Made by a program: the position numbers and the translations under genes | Shown: positions 1-9,599 of the stretch, in pieces | Layout: each line of letters starts with the position of its first letter | How positions within the stretch are numbered: the stretch's first letter is position 1 | The notes under the pieces: model-generated | Databases searched by the model: none | What the model was told of the DNA's origin: nothing | The model's input: only the letters and a program-made list of their open reading frames with translations | Source: Bacillota bacterium | GTDB lineage: Bacteria > Bacillota > Sulfobacillia > JAJZYS01 > JAJYTV01 | NCBI GenBank assembly: GCA_021799275.1 | Contig: JAJZAT010000030.1 | Coordinates: 1 to 37,225 of the forward strand | Direction of reading: 5' to 3' | Length of the DNA stretch: 37,225 bases

Positions 1-515
1 ATCTGCAGCGCGAAGGCCCGCCCGTGCTCGCGCTCGAGCAGCTCGATCAGCATCGGGTTCCAGGCCAGTCGGCCGCGGCGTCGCAGGACGCCGTGCGTTG
101 CCTGAGGGGCGATCTCCACCGGCAGCAGCAGGGCGGGTGCCAGGGGAGGCTCCTGCTCGTCCCTGCGCCACGTCGCGAGCCCGAGACCGATGTGGAGCGT
201 GTGCGCGCCATATTCCTCGCGGCTCTCGAGCGCCCGGTCCTGGAGGAGGCGCAGGATCCGCGGCTCCGGTTCCCCACGCGGGCGCAGGAGGTCCGCGAAA
301 GCGACCGGCCTGCCGTGCAGGAGGTCCCGCAGCGCGTCCCGGTCGATCTCCCCGAGCTCCAAGGCGCCTTCCTCCGCGGCCTGCCAGCGCACGAGATTGC
401 TTCGGCTCGCCAATTCGTCAAGCCGGGCGATCCAGCTCTGGCACGCGCCCTGCACGAGAGCGGAGCGCGGCATGATACCGCCCGTGATGCTGCGCGGCCA
501 ATGCTCTGCGGCCAT
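1..515 (-). CDS. DUF4011-type helicase-like protein, N-terminal part (cut by window edge)
   Basis: The minus-strand frame stays open from an ATG at 515 to the left edge, so about 171 residues are visible and the C-terminal part lies outside. The start has an AAGGAGG site 7 nt upstream. The visible protein has a W-I-A-R-L-D-E-L segment near residue 28, then an R-N-L-V-R-W-like stretch, and around residues 100-133 a Y-G-A-H-T-L-H-I-G-L-G-L-A-T-W segment followed by APALLLPVEI. This order matches the DUF4011 region at the N-terminus of large superfamily 1 helicase-like proteins, as I know that family. No helicase motif is visible because the protein is cut. Such proteins are often found among accessory or defence genes, but nothing else here supports a defence role. 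It is divergent from nuoA. Confidence 0.6.
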   Translation of the reverse strand, partial: MAAEHWPRSITGGIMPRSALVQGACQSWIARLDELASRSNLVRWQAAEEGALELGEIDRDALRDLLHGRPVAFADLLRPRGEPEPRILRLLQDRALESREEYGAHTLHIGLGLATWRRDEQEPPLAPALLLPVEIAPQATHGVLRRRGRLAWNPMLIELLEREHGRAFALQ

Positions 516-850
516 CTCGGAACCTCCTTCGCCATACTCCCGGCGGCCTGGGGCCTAAGCCCATGGCAGGCTGGGTTAGTATGCGCGCCGCCAAGGCGCC
601 GAAATCGAGGAGGTCCGAAGGCTGTTGTGCCGTCGCCTTCTGCTGGCGTTGGCCGGGAGAGCTTTCCCTATTTGCCAGGCTCCGCTGGCCATGCCGTCCA
701 GCCGGTCGCATGGCCCGTGATACGCGGGCCCGCATTGGGTATCCTGTCGCGTGACGCGGCCGGCCGCCCCAGGGCGGCGCAGTTCCGCACCGGCGGGGAC
801 CGGAGGTTCAAGGGAGCATCCCCGACCAAGCACGGTTCAGGAGTGGGCCC
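516..850. other. Divergent intergenic region upstream of nuoA
   Basis: This 335-bp stretch separates the leftward helicase-like gene from the rightward nuo operon and holds no convincing gene. It should carry promoters for both. An 8-bp inverted repeat, GGCCATGC (687-694) and GCATGGCC (708-715) with a 13-nt spacer, lies about 135 bp upstream of nuoA and could be an operator or a leader hairpin. A smaller repeat, GAAGGC/GCCTTC with a 12-nt spacer, lies near 618-641. TATCCT at 740-745 is a weak candidate -10 element without a good -35. Confidence 0.4.
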
Positions 851-1197
851 ATGCTCGCGCAATACTTCCCGCTCGTCATCTATATCGCGATCGCCCTGCT
901 CATCGCGGCAGGCGTACTCGGCCTATCGCGCCTTTTGGGACCCAGACACCCGACCGAGAAGAAGCTCGAGACCTACGAATGCGGCATCACGCCCGAGAGT
1001 ACGGTCGGACCACGCTTCTCGGTCAAGTTCTACCTGGTCGCGATGCTGTTCATGATCTTCGACGTCGAGGCGGTATCGTTCTATCCCTGGGCGATCCTGC
1101 TGAGGCGGTTGGGCACCTTCGGTCTGAGCGAGATGGTGCTGTTCGTGATCGTGCTGGCGACGGGCTACGCCTACGTCTGGAAGCGGGGTGGTTTCCA

Positions 1198-1210
<13 letters not shown>
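851..1210 (+). CDS. nuoA: NADH-quinone oxidoreductase subunit A
   Basis: The 119-residue membrane subunit of respiratory complex I begins the operon. It has three predicted membrane helices (about residues 5-28, 60-82 and 90-110). The conserved loop with KKLETYECG and the [18 protein letters not shown] segment, which contains the acidic residues typical of subunit A/ND3, are present. Length matches the family. CAGGAG lies 7 nt before the ATG. The gene overlaps the start of nuoB by 13 nt. Its product sits at the junction between the membrane arm and the peripheral arm near the quinone site. Confidence 0.97.
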
Positions 1211-1703
<493 letters not shown>

Positions 1704-1707
<4 letters not shown>

Positions 1708-2171
1708 ACGAGCTCCTCGACGCGCTGCGCGAGACGTTCGGCGAGAAGGTCGCGGTGGCGCAGCGCATCGGTCAGACGGTGCTCACCCTGCCGAAGGACG
1801 ACATCGTCGACGTCGTGCGCTTTCTGAAGGAGCACGGCTTTTCCATCCTGCTCGACATCACCGGGGTGGACCACCTCGAGCGCGACCCGCGTTTCGATGT
1901 CGTCTACCACCTCTACCACCTGCAGCTGCACGACCTCGTCCGCCTCGTCGTGCAGGTCGGCGGGGAGGAGCCGGAGCTCCCCAGCGTGACCCAGCTCTTC
2001 TCGGCGGCCAACTGGGCGGAGCGCGAGATCTACGACCTCTTCGGTGTCACGTTCTCGGGCCATCCGGACCTCAGGCGCATCATGATGCCCGACGACTGGA
2101 TCGGCCACCCGCTGCGCAAGGACTATCCGCTGACGGGGCTCGGTCCGTTGCCGCCGCTCGTGCGCGAGTGA
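1704..2171 (+). CDS. nuoC: NADH-quinone oxidoreductase subunit C
   Basis: This is the 155-residue peripheral-arm subunit C (30-kDa subunit family) of complex I. The family hallmark is visible as [22 protein letters not shown] followed by [20 protein letters not shown] near the C-terminus; residues from about 105 onward pack against subunit D. It is a separate protein, not the C-D fusion found in some enterobacteria. Its ATG overlaps the nuoB stop codon as ATGA, and nuoD follows after 15 nt with its own purine-rich site. Confidence 0.96.
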
Positions 2172-2186
2172 AGGAGGGGAGAGCAG

Positions 2187-3404
2187 ATGGCCTACACCCA
2201 GGATCAGATCGTCAGCCAGATGGACGCGGAGCCCGGCCGCGGCGGCAACATGGTGCTGAACCTCGGCCCGCAGCACCCCAGCACCCACGGGGTGCTGCGC
2301 GTCAAGGTGGAACTCGACGGCGAGCAGGTGGTGCGCAGCGAGCCGGTCATCGGCTACCTCCACACCGGCATCGAGAAGACCTTCGAGGACCTCATGTACC
2401 AGCAGGGCTGCATGCTGGCGCCGCGGGCGGACTACGTCTCGCCGATCATCAACAACCTCTGCTGGGTGCTCGGGGTGGAGAAGCTCCTCGGCATCGAGGT
2501 GCCGAAGCGCACGCAGTACATCCGCGTGCTGTTCGCGGAGCTCTCGCGCATCGCGAGCCACCTCGTCTGGCTCGGCACGAGCGCCATGGACATGGGCGCG
2601 ATGTCGCCCTTCTTCTACACCATGCAGCAGCGCGAGCTGATCCTGGACCTCAACGAGATGGCCGCGGGCTACCGCATGAACCCGAGCTACTTCCGCGTCG
2701 GGGGATTGCTGCAGGACCTGCCACCGGGGTTCCCGGAGAAGCTCTACGCCTTCCTGGACGGCTTCCCGCACTGGCTCGCGGAGTACCACGAGCTCCTGGA
2801 CCGCAACCCGATCTGGATCGAGCGCCTGCAGCACACGGCCAGGATCAGCCTCGAGCAGGCGCTCGACTACGGCTGGACCGGGCCGCTGATCCGGGCGCTC
2901 GGCGTGCCGCTTGATCTCCGCAAGACGCACCCGTACTCGTCCTACGAGGACTTCGACTTCGACGTCCCCACCGAGACCGAGGGCGACGTCTACGCGCGCT
3001 ACAAGGTGCGCATGCGCGAGATGGAGGAGAGCCTCAAGATCGTGCGCCAGGCCATGGACAACATGCCGGACGGACCCTGGCGCGTCGCGGACGAGAAGAT
3101 CTACCCGCCCGAGAAGACGGAGATCCGCCAGAGCATGGAGGCCCTGATCTACCACTTCAAGCTCTTCTCGGAAGGTTTCATGGTCCCGCCTGGCGACGTC
3201 TTCAGCGCCGTGGAGGGGCCGAAGGGCGTGCTCGGATGCTACGTCGTCAGCGAGGGATCGTCGAGGCCCTACCGCGTCCACATCCGCGGCCCCTCGTTCT
3301 ACAACCTGCAGGCCCTGCCGGCCATGATCAAGGGCGGCATGCTGGCCGACATCGTGGCGGCGATCGGCTCGCTCGACATCGTGCTCGGGGAGGTGGACAG
3401 GTGA
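2187..3404 (+). CDS. nuoD: NADH-quinone oxidoreductase subunit D
   Basis: This is the 405-residue 49-kDa-type subunit, which forms much of the quinone-binding pocket with NuoB. The family signature LGPQHPSTHGVLR lies near residue 26 and GYLHTGIEK near residue 56. The C-terminal segment with DIVLGEVDR is the conserved end of the family. The start is ATG with AGGAGGGGAG upstream. The last four bases overlap the GTG start of nuoE (GTGA). The protein is evolutionarily related to the large subunit of [NiFe] hydrogenases but lacks the four nickel-binding cysteines, as expected for complex I. Confidence 0.97.
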   Translation: MAYTQDQIVSQMDAEPGRGGNMVLNLGPQHPSTHGVLRVKVELDGEQVVRSEPVIGYLHTGIEKTFEDLMYQQGCMLAPRADYVSPIINNLCWVLGVEKLLGIEVPKRTQYIRVLFAELSRIASHLVWLGTSAMDMGAMSPFFYTMQQRELILDLNEMAAGYRMNPSYFRVGGLLQDLPPGFPEKLYAFLDGFPHWLAEYHELLDRNPIWIERLQHTARISLEQALDYGWTGPLIRALGVPLDLRKTHPYSSYEDFDFDVPTETEGDVYARYKVRMREMEESLKIVRQAMDNMPDGPWRVADEKIYPPEKTEIRQSMEALIYHFKLFSEGFMVPPGDVFSAVEGPKGVLGCYVVSEGSSRPYRVHIRGPSFYNLQALPAMIKGGMLADIVAAIGSLDIVLGEVDR

Positions 3405-3883
3405 ACGAGGAGCACCTCGCGGAGGCGAAGAGCCTCCTGACGGCCTTTCCCGGCAAATCGTCGGCGCTGATCCCGATCCTGCACCTCGTGGAGGACGAGT
3501 TCGGCTACATCCCGCAGGAGGAGGTGGAGGTGGTCGCGGGCCTGATGGGCGTCACCGCCGCCTACGTCGAGGCCGTGCTCTCGTTCTACACGCTCTTCCA
3601 CCGCCAGCCGACCGGCAAGTATCTCATCCAGGTCTGCCGCGGACTGAGCTGCCACCTGAACGCCGCCGACCACCTGGCGCACTTCCTCTACGAGGAACTG
3701 GGGGTGCAGCGCGGCGGCACGACCGACGACGGGCTCTTCACCGTCGAGGAGGTCGAGTGCCTGGCGCTCTGCAAGGACGCGCCGGTGGTGCAGGTCAACC
3801 TCGCATACCGGCCGCGGGCCTCGGAAGAGCAGCTCAAAGGGCTGATCGAGGAGAGCCGGCGGGGGGTGGCGCAGCATGCCTGA
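3401..3883 (+). CDS. nuoE: NADH-quinone oxidoreductase subunit E
   Basis: This thioredoxin-like [2Fe-2S] subunit (cluster N1a) belongs to the NADH-dehydrogenase module with NuoF and NuoG. From GTG 3401 it has 160 residues. The four cluster ligands are Cys79 and Cys84 (CRGLSC) and Cys120 and Cys124 (CLALC). The GTG overlaps the nuoD TGA by 4 nt. The frame is open further upstream inside nuoD, but that extension is GC-rich shadow sequence. The gene overlaps nuoF by 8 nt. The presence of E, F and G shows that this complex I takes NADH, unlike the 11-subunit versions that lack this module. Confidence 0.95.
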   Translation: MNEEHLAEAKSLLTAFPGKSSALIPILHLVEDEFGYIPQEEVEVVAGLMGVTAAYVEAVLSFYTLFHRQPTGKYLIQVCRGLSCHLNAADHLAHFLYEELGVQRGGTTDDGLFTVEEVECLALCKDAPVVQVNLAYRPRASEEQLKGLIEESRRGVAQHA

Positions 3884-5156
3884 GACGCGGCTCCTGTTCA
3901 GGCACATCGACGTGCCCGGCATCGCGGGGATCGACGTCTACGAGCGCGAAGGCGGCTATCGGTCGCTGCGCAAGGCGGTCACGGAGATGTCCCCCGACGA
4001 CGTCGTGCAGGAGGTCATGACCTCGAACCTCCGGGGCAGGGGCGGGGCCGGTTTCCCCACGGGCCGCAAGTGGAGCTTCCTGCCGAAGGACGGCCGCACG
4101 CGCTATCTCGTCTGCAACGGCGACGAGTCTGAGCCCGGTACCTGCAAGGACCAGGAGATCATCTACCGCCACCCGCATCTGCTGATCGAGGGGGTGCTCA
4201 CGAGCGCCTACGCGATCGGGGCCGAGCAGGCCTTCATTTACCTGCGCGGCGAGTTCAAGGACGGCTACCTCACGTTGCGGCGCGCCATCGCCGAGGCCAG
4301 GGCCAAGGGCTACCTCGGCGATGACGTCCTCGGCAGCGGGCGCAGGCTCGACATCAGGCTCTACCTCGGGGCGGGCGCCTACATCTGCGGCGAGGAGACC
4401 GCGCAGCTCGAGAGCCTCGAGGGGAGGCGCGGCATGCCGCGCCTCAAGCCGCCCTTCCCGGCCACGGCCGGCCTCTACGGCATGCCGACGGTCGTCAACA
4501 ACGTGGAGACCCTTGCGGCGGTCGTGCCGATCGTCGAGATGGGGGGGACGGAGTACGCCAGGCTCGGCACCAAGGAGAGCGCCGGCACCAAGCTCTTCTC
4601 GGTCTCCGGCAACGTCCGCAGGCCCGGCAACTACGAAGTGGAGCTCGGCAAGGTGACCATGGGCGAGCTCCTCCATGACCTCGCCGGCGGGCCGCCCGAA
4701 GGGAGGAGCTTCAAGGCGGTCATCCCCGGCGGCTCGTCGGTGCCGTTCCTGCCGCCCGACAAGTTCGACACCCCCCTCGATTACGAGTCGATGCGCGCGG
4801 CCGGCACCATGCTCGGCTCCGGCGGCGTGATCGTGCTCGACGACCAGGCCTCCATCGTCGACGCCTCCCTGCGCCTCATGGAATTCTACCGCCACGAATC
4901 CTGCGGCAAGTGCACCCCGTGTCGCGAAGGCACCATGTGGCTCGAGCAGGCCCTCAGGCGGATCGTCGCCGGCGAGGGCCGCCAGGGCGACCTGAAGACG
5001 ATCGAGGGCCTGATCGCCCACATCGACGGCCAGACCTTCTGCCCCTTGGGCGACGCCGCGATCGCCGCGCTTGGCTCGGCCCTGCGCCTCTTCCGCGGCG
5101 AGTTCGAGGAACGCATCGCGACGCCCGAACGCCAGCTCGAGGAGGTGGCGCAGTGA
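3876..5156 (+). CDS. nuoF: NADH-quinone oxidoreductase subunit F (NADH- and FMN-binding)
   Basis: This 426-residue subunit binds NADH and FMN and carries [4Fe-4S] cluster N3. The glycine-rich NADH/FMN region RGRGGAGFPTGRKW begins near residue 52, and CNGDESEPGTCKD follows near residue 87. The N3 ligands are Cys343, Cys346 and Cys349 (ESCGKCTPCREGT) and Cys389 (TFCPLGDAA). The ATG lies inside the end of nuoE, and the stop overlaps the nuoG GTG. Length and all cofactor motifs are normal. Confidence 0.97.
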   Translation: MPETRLLFRHIDVPGIAGIDVYEREGGYRSLRKAVTEMSPDDVVQEVMTSNLRGRGGAGFPTGRKWSFLPKDGRTRYLVCNGDESEPGTCKDQEIIYRHPHLLIEGVLTSAYAIGAEQAFIYLRGEFKDGYLTLRRAIAEARAKGYLGDDVLGSGRRLDIRLYLGAGAYICGEETAQLESLEGRRGMPRLKPPFPATAGLYGMPTVVNNVETLAAVVPIVEMGGTEYARLGTKESAGTKLFSVSGNVRRPGNYEVELGKVTMGELLHDLAGGPPEGRSFKAVIPGGSSVPFLPPDKFDTPLDYESMRAAGTMLGSGGVIVLDDQASIVDASLRLMEFYRHESCGKCTPCREGTMWLEQALRRIVAGEGRQGDLKTIEGLIAHIDGQTFCPLGDAAIAALGSALRLFRGEFEERIATPERQLEEVAQ

Positions 5157-7324
5157 TCTCCCTGACGATCGACGGCCGGGAGGTTCAGGTGGAGCCTGGC
5201 ACCCTGATCCTGAACGCGGCCCGGCAAGCGGGGATAGAAATCCCGGTCTTCTGCTACCATCCGCGCCTCGCCCCGGTCGGCGCCTGCCGCATGTGCCTCG
5301 TGCGCGTCGACAAGATGCCGAAGCTCGTGCCGGCCTGCACCACGCCGGTCGCCGAGGGCATGGTCGTGCGCACCGACACGGACGACGTGCTGCAGTCCCA
5401 CGAAGGCGTCATGGACTTCCTGCTGAGCACGCATCCCCTGGACTGCCCGATCTGCGACGCGGGCGGCGAGTGCGAACTGCAGGACAACGCCATGCGCTAC
5501 GGCGCGAACCAGTCCCGCTTCGCCGAGCCGAAGCGTCATCTCAAGAAGGCAACGGAACTCGGCCCGATGGTGGAGCTCGACCAGGAGCGCTGCATCCTCT
5601 GCCTGCGCTGCATCCGCTTCATGCGCGAGGAGGTGGGCGACCCCGCGCTCACCCTGCACGAACGCGGCAACGACACGGTGGTCGACGTCGCCGAGGGGCG
5701 CACGTTCGACTCGATCTTCGCCGGCAACACGATCCAGATCTGCCCGGTCGGGGCCCTCACGTCGCGCCCCTACCGCTTCAAGGCCCGGCCCTGGGACCTC
5801 GACATGGTCGATTCGATCTGCCCGCACTGCCCCGTCGGCTGTCACATGTCCCTCTCGCTGCGCCACGGCGACGTCCTCAGGATCCAATCGCGCGACAGCG
5901 ACGACGTGAACTGGGCCTGGCTCTGCGACCGCGGCCGCTACGGCCACGGCTTCGTGCACCAGGGCCCGCGCCTGACGCGGCCGCTGGTGCGCCGGGGCGG
6001 GCAGCTGGGACCCGCCGACTGGCCGGAGGCCATCGATGCCCTCAGGAAAGGTCTCGCGGGGACGGTCGGCGCCCTCGGAGGCGCCCGCATCTCGCTCGAG
6101 GCGCAGTATCTGCTGCGCCGCTGGCTGCGCGAGGGGGTCGGCACGGACCATGTCGACCACCGCGTCCAGCCGCTGACGGCGGCGATCCCCCCGGGCCAGG
6201 TCGGGCGCATCGACGACATCGACCAGGCGGACCTCATCCTCGCACTGGAGGTCGATCTGCTGCAGGAGGCGCCGGTACTCGCCATCCGCCTACGCCACTC
6301 CGTCGAGGCCGGCAAGAGGCTCGTCGGCATCTCGAGGCGCAAGGGCATGCTCGACATGCCGCACGAGGAGATCGAGACCCCGGACGTCGCGAGGGCCCTG
6401 CTCGAGCTCGTGCGGGGCGGAGGCGCGCTCGGCGAGACCTTCCTGCACGCCGGGAAGGTGCTGATCCTCTGGAACGGGCGCGGGCGCGAGATCGGCGAGG
6501 CGATCGCCGAAGCGCACCGCCGGCGCCCCGGCGACACCTACGCGATGGTTGTCGGCGGACTCGGCAACTCGTACGGCGCCGAGGCGGCCGGTCTTGTGCC
6601 GGGGCCGTCGGGCCTCGACACCCGCGGCATGCTGGAGGCGGCCGCCCAGGGCGAGCTCGACGGCCTGCTCTTGGTGGCACAGGACCGGCGCGACTTCCCG
6701 GACCAGGAACTGCTGCGGGCGGCCCTCAGCCGCGTCCCCTTCCTCGCCGTGGCGGGGTTTTTGCCGAGCGACCTCACGGTAGAGGCCGACGTCGTGCTGC
6801 CGCTCGCGGCCTGGGTCGAGGCGGACGGGCACTTCGTCAACATGGAAGGCCGCGCCCAGCGCTACTTCGCCGGCGCCTCGCGCCCCGGCGAAGTCTGGGA
6901 GGACTGGCGGCTCTTCGCCCATCTCCTCGACTACGACTGGGACTACGGTCATGTCCTCGAGGCGGTCCGGCGCGATCTGCCGGACCTCTTCGCCGCCGAC
7001 CGCCGCACCGGCGGTCCGCCGCCGCACGGCGGCTACGTGGAGCCGCCCGGGGTCATCGTCGGGGCCAGCATCTTCCACAAGGGCGTCCTGCCGGATCCCC
7101 TCGTCCAGGCGATCGTGCCGCCGCCAAGGGTCGTTCTGGCCCCCGACCGCGCCGAGGCCCTGGACCTGAGGGAGGGACACATCCTCGATCTCGAACCCGG
7201 CAAGGCGGAGGTGGGCATCTCGCCCGACTTGCCCGCGGGAAGCGTCATGTGGCGAATCGGCCTCGAAGGGGCCGGCAAGGCGGTCGACCGGCTGGCCGCT
7301 GTCGCCGGCCCGTGCGGAAGGTGA
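5153..7324 (+). CDS. nuoG: NADH-quinone oxidoreductase subunit G
   Basis: This large iron-sulfur subunit has 723 residues from GTG 5153, which overlaps the nuoF stop. The N-terminal ferredoxin domain has [2Fe-2S] ligands Cys34, Cys45, Cys48 and Cys62. The His-Cys3 cluster uses His94, Cys98, Cys101 and Cys107. A second [4Fe-4S] uses Cys147, Cys150, Cys153 and Cys197. A fourth motif, Cys223-x2-Cys226-x3-Cys230-x27-Cys258, has exactly the spacing of the off-pathway cluster N7 retained only by some bacteria. The rest is a molybdopterin-oxidoreductase-like domain that is diverged and presumably carries no molybdenum. An upstream in-frame extension inside nuoF is not part of the gene. Confidence 0.96.
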   Translation: MISLTIDGREVQVEPGTLILNAARQAGIEIPVFCYHPRLAPVGACRMCLVRVDKMPKLVPACTTPVAEGMVVRTDTDDVLQSHEGVMDFLLSTHPLDCPICDAGGECELQDNAMRYGANQSRFAEPKRHLKKATELGPMVELDQERCILCLRCIRFMREEVGDPALTLHERGNDTVVDVAEGRTFDSIFAGNTIQICPVGALTSRPYRFKARPWDLDMVDSICPHCPVGCHMSLSLRHGDVLRIQSRDSDDVNWAWLCDRGRYGHGFVHQGPRLTRPLVRRGGQLGPADWPEAIDALRKGLAGTVGALGGARISLEAQYLLRRWLREGVGTDHVDHRVQPLTAAIPPGQVGRIDDIDQADLILALEVDLLQEAPVLAIRLRHSVEAGKRLVGISRRKGMLDMPHEEIETPDVARALLELVRGGGALGETFLHAGKVLILWNGRGREIGEAIAEAHRRRPGDTYAMVVGGLGNSYGAEAAGLVPGPSGLDTRGMLEAAAQGELDGLLLVAQDRRDFPDQELLRAALSRVPFLAVAGFLPSDLTVEADVVLPLAAWVEADGHFVNMEGRAQRYFAGASRPGEVWEDWRLFAHLLDYDWDYGHVLEAVRRDLPDLFAADRRTGGPPPHGGYVEPPGVIVGASIFHKGVLPDPLVQAIVPPPRVVLAPDRAEALDLREGHILDLEPGKAEVGISPDLPAGSVMWRIGLEGAGKAVDRLAAVAGPCGR

Positions 7325-7330
7325 GGTAGG

Positions 7331-8311
7331 GTGCTGCTCCTGGCGATCCTGATCGTGAAGAGCCTGATCACGGCCGTGCTGCTGCTTTCCGCCTTCGGCA
7401 TCATGACCTGGCTCGAGCGCAAGGTGCTGGCGCGCTTCCAGTTCCGGCCCGGGCCGAACCGGCTCGGTCCCGGCGGCGTGATGCAGTTCATGGCCGACGG
7501 GCTGAAGCTGGCCTTCAAGGAGGAGATCATCCCGAGGGCCGCGGACCGCAGGATCTACCTCCTGGCGCCCTTCGTGTCGCTGACCGCCGCGCTGGTCGCC
7601 TTCGCGGTGATCCCCTGGGGACCGCCGATCCACATCTTCGGCCAAAGGGTCGCCATGCAGATCGCGGCGCCCAACATCGGCATCCTCTTCGTGTTCGCCG
7701 TGACCTCGCTCGGCGTCTACGGACTCATCCTCGGCGGCTGGGCGTCCGCGAACAAATACAGCCTGCTCGGCGGGCTGCGCTCCACGGCCCAGATCATCTC
7801 CTACGAGCTCGCCATGGGGCTGGCGGTGACGGGGGTGCTGATCGCGGCGGGCTCGGCGGACCTCAACACCATCGTGCAGCGGCAGTACCATCTCTGGTTC
7901 ATCGTGCCGCAGATCCTGGGGTTCATCATCTACGTGATCACGATGGTCGCCGAGACGAATCGCACGCCCTTCGACCTGCCGGAGGCCGAGAACGAGCTCG
8001 TGGCGGGCTACCACACCGAGTACACGGGCCTCAAATGGGCGATGTACATGATGGCGGAGTACATCAACATGATCACCGTCTCCGCGCTCGCGACGACGCT
8101 GTTCCTCGGGGGCTGGCACGGGCCTCTCCTGCCGCCCGAGCTCTGGTTCCTGATCAAGGTGGCGTTCTTCATGTACTTCTTCATCTGGCTGCGCGCGACG
8201 CTGCCAAGGCTGCGCTACGACCGCCTCATGGCCTTCGGCTGGAAGGTGCTGCTGCCGATGGCCCTCCTCAACACCCTCGCGACGGCCGTCTGGGTGGCCG
8301 TCCGGGCGTAG
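7331..8311 (+). CDS. nuoH: NADH-quinone oxidoreductase subunit H
   Basis: This 326-residue membrane subunit (ND1 family) sits at the base of the peripheral arm and lines the quinone tunnel. It has about eight hydrophobic helices. Conserved features include the early WLERKVLARFQFRPGPNRLGP loop, the LRSTAQIISYELAMG segment with its glutamate, and the loop TNRTPFDLPEAENELVAGYHTEY. It starts with GTG 6 nt after nuoG, with GAGGTAGG directly upstream. It is the last nuo gene here: nuoI, which normally follows, is absent, and a convergent gene ends only 12 nt away. Confidence 0.97.
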   Translation: MLLLAILIVKSLITAVLLLSAFGIMTWLERKVLARFQFRPGPNRLGPGGVMQFMADGLKLAFKEEIIPRAADRRIYLLAPFVSLTAALVAFAVIPWGPPIHIFGQRVAMQIAAPNIGILFVFAVTSLGVYGLILGGWASANKYSLLGGLRSTAQIISYELAMGLAVTGVLIAAGSADLNTIVQRQYHLWFIVPQILGFIIYVITMVAETNRTPFDLPEAENELVAGYHTEYTGLKWAMYMMAEYINMITVSALATTLFLGGWHGPLLPPELWFLIKVAFFMYFFIWLRATLPRLRYDRLMAFGWKVLLPMALLNTLATAVWVAVRA

Positions 8312-8323
8312 GGGCCGCAAGGT

Positions 8324-9520
8324 TCAGTGCCCCAGGAGCCTGCTGGCGCCGTCAGACTTGGCCTGCGGCGTCGCCGCGGGCGGGCTGGTCCAGCTCAGAT
8401 AGCCTTCGCGGCGAAGGAGGCCGAGTCCGCCGATGCCGTAGAGATAGCGCAAGAGGGCCGGCTCGTGCACGATCTGGCCAGGCCGTCCCTGGAGACTAAG
8501 GTGGCCGAGGCGGGCGATGCCCCGCCCTCTTCCGAGCGAGGCCGCCATGCCGAGAATGCGCACCTGCAGCGGCTGCGGCTCCTGCCCCCGCATGACCCGC
8601 ACGATGTTGCGCGCCGCCCTGAACCCCTCCTGCACGGCCAACTGCGCCGTGGGCGGCAGGGCGTGACCGTCGGGACCGGGTACGGCCGCGACGTCGCCCG
8701 CCGCGAAGATGCCGGGGCAGCCGTCCACCTCGAGCGTCCCGAGCACCCGCAGGCGGCCGCGTCCGTCCACCGGCAGGCCCGCTTCCTGCGGCAGGGGGTT
8801 GCCGCGCACGCCACCGGTCCAGAGCACGAGATCGGCCGGCAGCAGGGCGCCCGAACTGAGCTGCACGCCCCCCTCCCCGACGCGCCGCACGCTCTCGCCC
8901 CGCCGCACGTCGATGTCGACCCGCTCCAGCACCCGCTCGGCGTAGGCCGCAAGCCTCGGCTCCTCGTCCGGCAGGATGGATGCCGCCGCCTGCGCCAGCG
9001 TCAGGTGGAACCGCCCCGGATGGCCGCTCGCGATCTCGCTCGCCAGCTCGACGCCCGTAAGGCCGCCGCCGACGATCACCACATGCCCGCCGCCGCGGCG
9101 GGCGAGGCGCTCCAGGCGACGCCGCACGCGCACGGCCGAGTCGAGGTACTGCAGGGTCAGGGCATGCTCCCTGGCTCCCGGAACGGCGTAGTACTCCGGC
9201 GTCGCGCCGAGGCAGACGAGCAAGCTCTCGTAGGCGATCGCGGCCCGGCTCGTCAGGACTTCCCGCCGGCGCCAGTCGAGGCGCTCGATGTCCGCTTGCA
9301 CGATCCTCAGGTTGCGGTGGTGGGGCAGCAGGCGGTGCAGAGGTATCTCGACGCGCGCGGGCTCGCGGTGTCCGGCCGCCACCTTGTACATCTCGGTCAG
9401 GATCTCTTGGCCCAGGTGGCGATCGATCAACACGACCTCCATCTCCTCGAGCCGCGCCGTCAGGGTCTGCGCCGCGCGCACGCCGGCGTATCCGGCGCCA
9501 AGAATGACCAGCCGCCGCAT
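8324..9520 (-). CDS. Type II NADH dehydrogenase-like NAD(P)/FAD oxidoreductase
   Basis: This 398-residue protein is a two-dinucleotide-fold flavoprotein of the NDH-2 type, which oxidises NADH and reduces quinone without pumping protons. The FAD fold begins RLVILGAGYAGVRAA at residue 2, and the NADH fold has VVIVGGGLTGVELASEI near residue 150. The second FAD-contact motif, GIFAAGDVAAVP, is followed by the LPPTAQLAVQEG segment typical of NDH-2. I chose the ATG at 9520 because GGGAGG lies 8 nt upstream; a start 27 nt earlier lacks this. The C-terminal region is short and lacks an obvious membrane helix. It is convergent with nuoH. Related quinone-dependent sulfide oxidoreductases are less likely because their cysteines are not seen. 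Confidence 0.8.
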   Translation of the reverse strand: MRRLVILGAGYAGVRAAQTLTARLEEMEVVLIDRHLGQEILTEMYKVAAGHREPARVEIPLHRLLPHHRNLRIVQADIERLDWRRREVLTSRAAIAYESLLVCLGATPEYYAVPGAREHALTLQYLDSAVRVRRRLERLARRGGGHVVIVGGGLTGVELASEIASGHPGRFHLTLAQAAASILPDEEPRLAAYAERVLERVDIDVRRGESVRRVGEGGVQLSSGALLPADLVLWTGGVRGNPLPQEAGLPVDGRGRLRVLGTLEVDGCPGIFAAGDVAAVPGPDGHALPPTAQLAVQEGFRAARNIVRVMRGQEPQPLQVRILGMAASLGRGRGIARLGHLSLQGRPGQIVHEPALLRYLYGIGGLGLLRREGYLSWTSPPAATPQAKSDGASRLLGH

Positions 9521-9590
9521 CCGAACCGCCTCCCGTCGGCTTAACATGAGGCGCGCCGCCTCCCCTCATGCGGCCAAGCCCGGTCGCGCA

Positions 9591-9599
9591 TGGTACAAT
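9591..9599 (+). promoter_or_regulatory. Extended -10 promoter candidate for rocA
   Basis: TG-G-TACAAT (TG at 9591-9592, hexamer 9594-9599) fits an extended -10 element about 105 bp before the rocA start and in the divergent gap with the NDH-2-like gene. There is no clear -35, which extended -10 promoters can tolerate. Transcription would start near 9606. Confidence 0.4.

Noticed and set aside
6290-8320. 676-codon minus-strand open frame opposite nuoG and nuoH
   Set aside because: It has low-complexity charged composition and no motif, and both plus-strand genes are certain.
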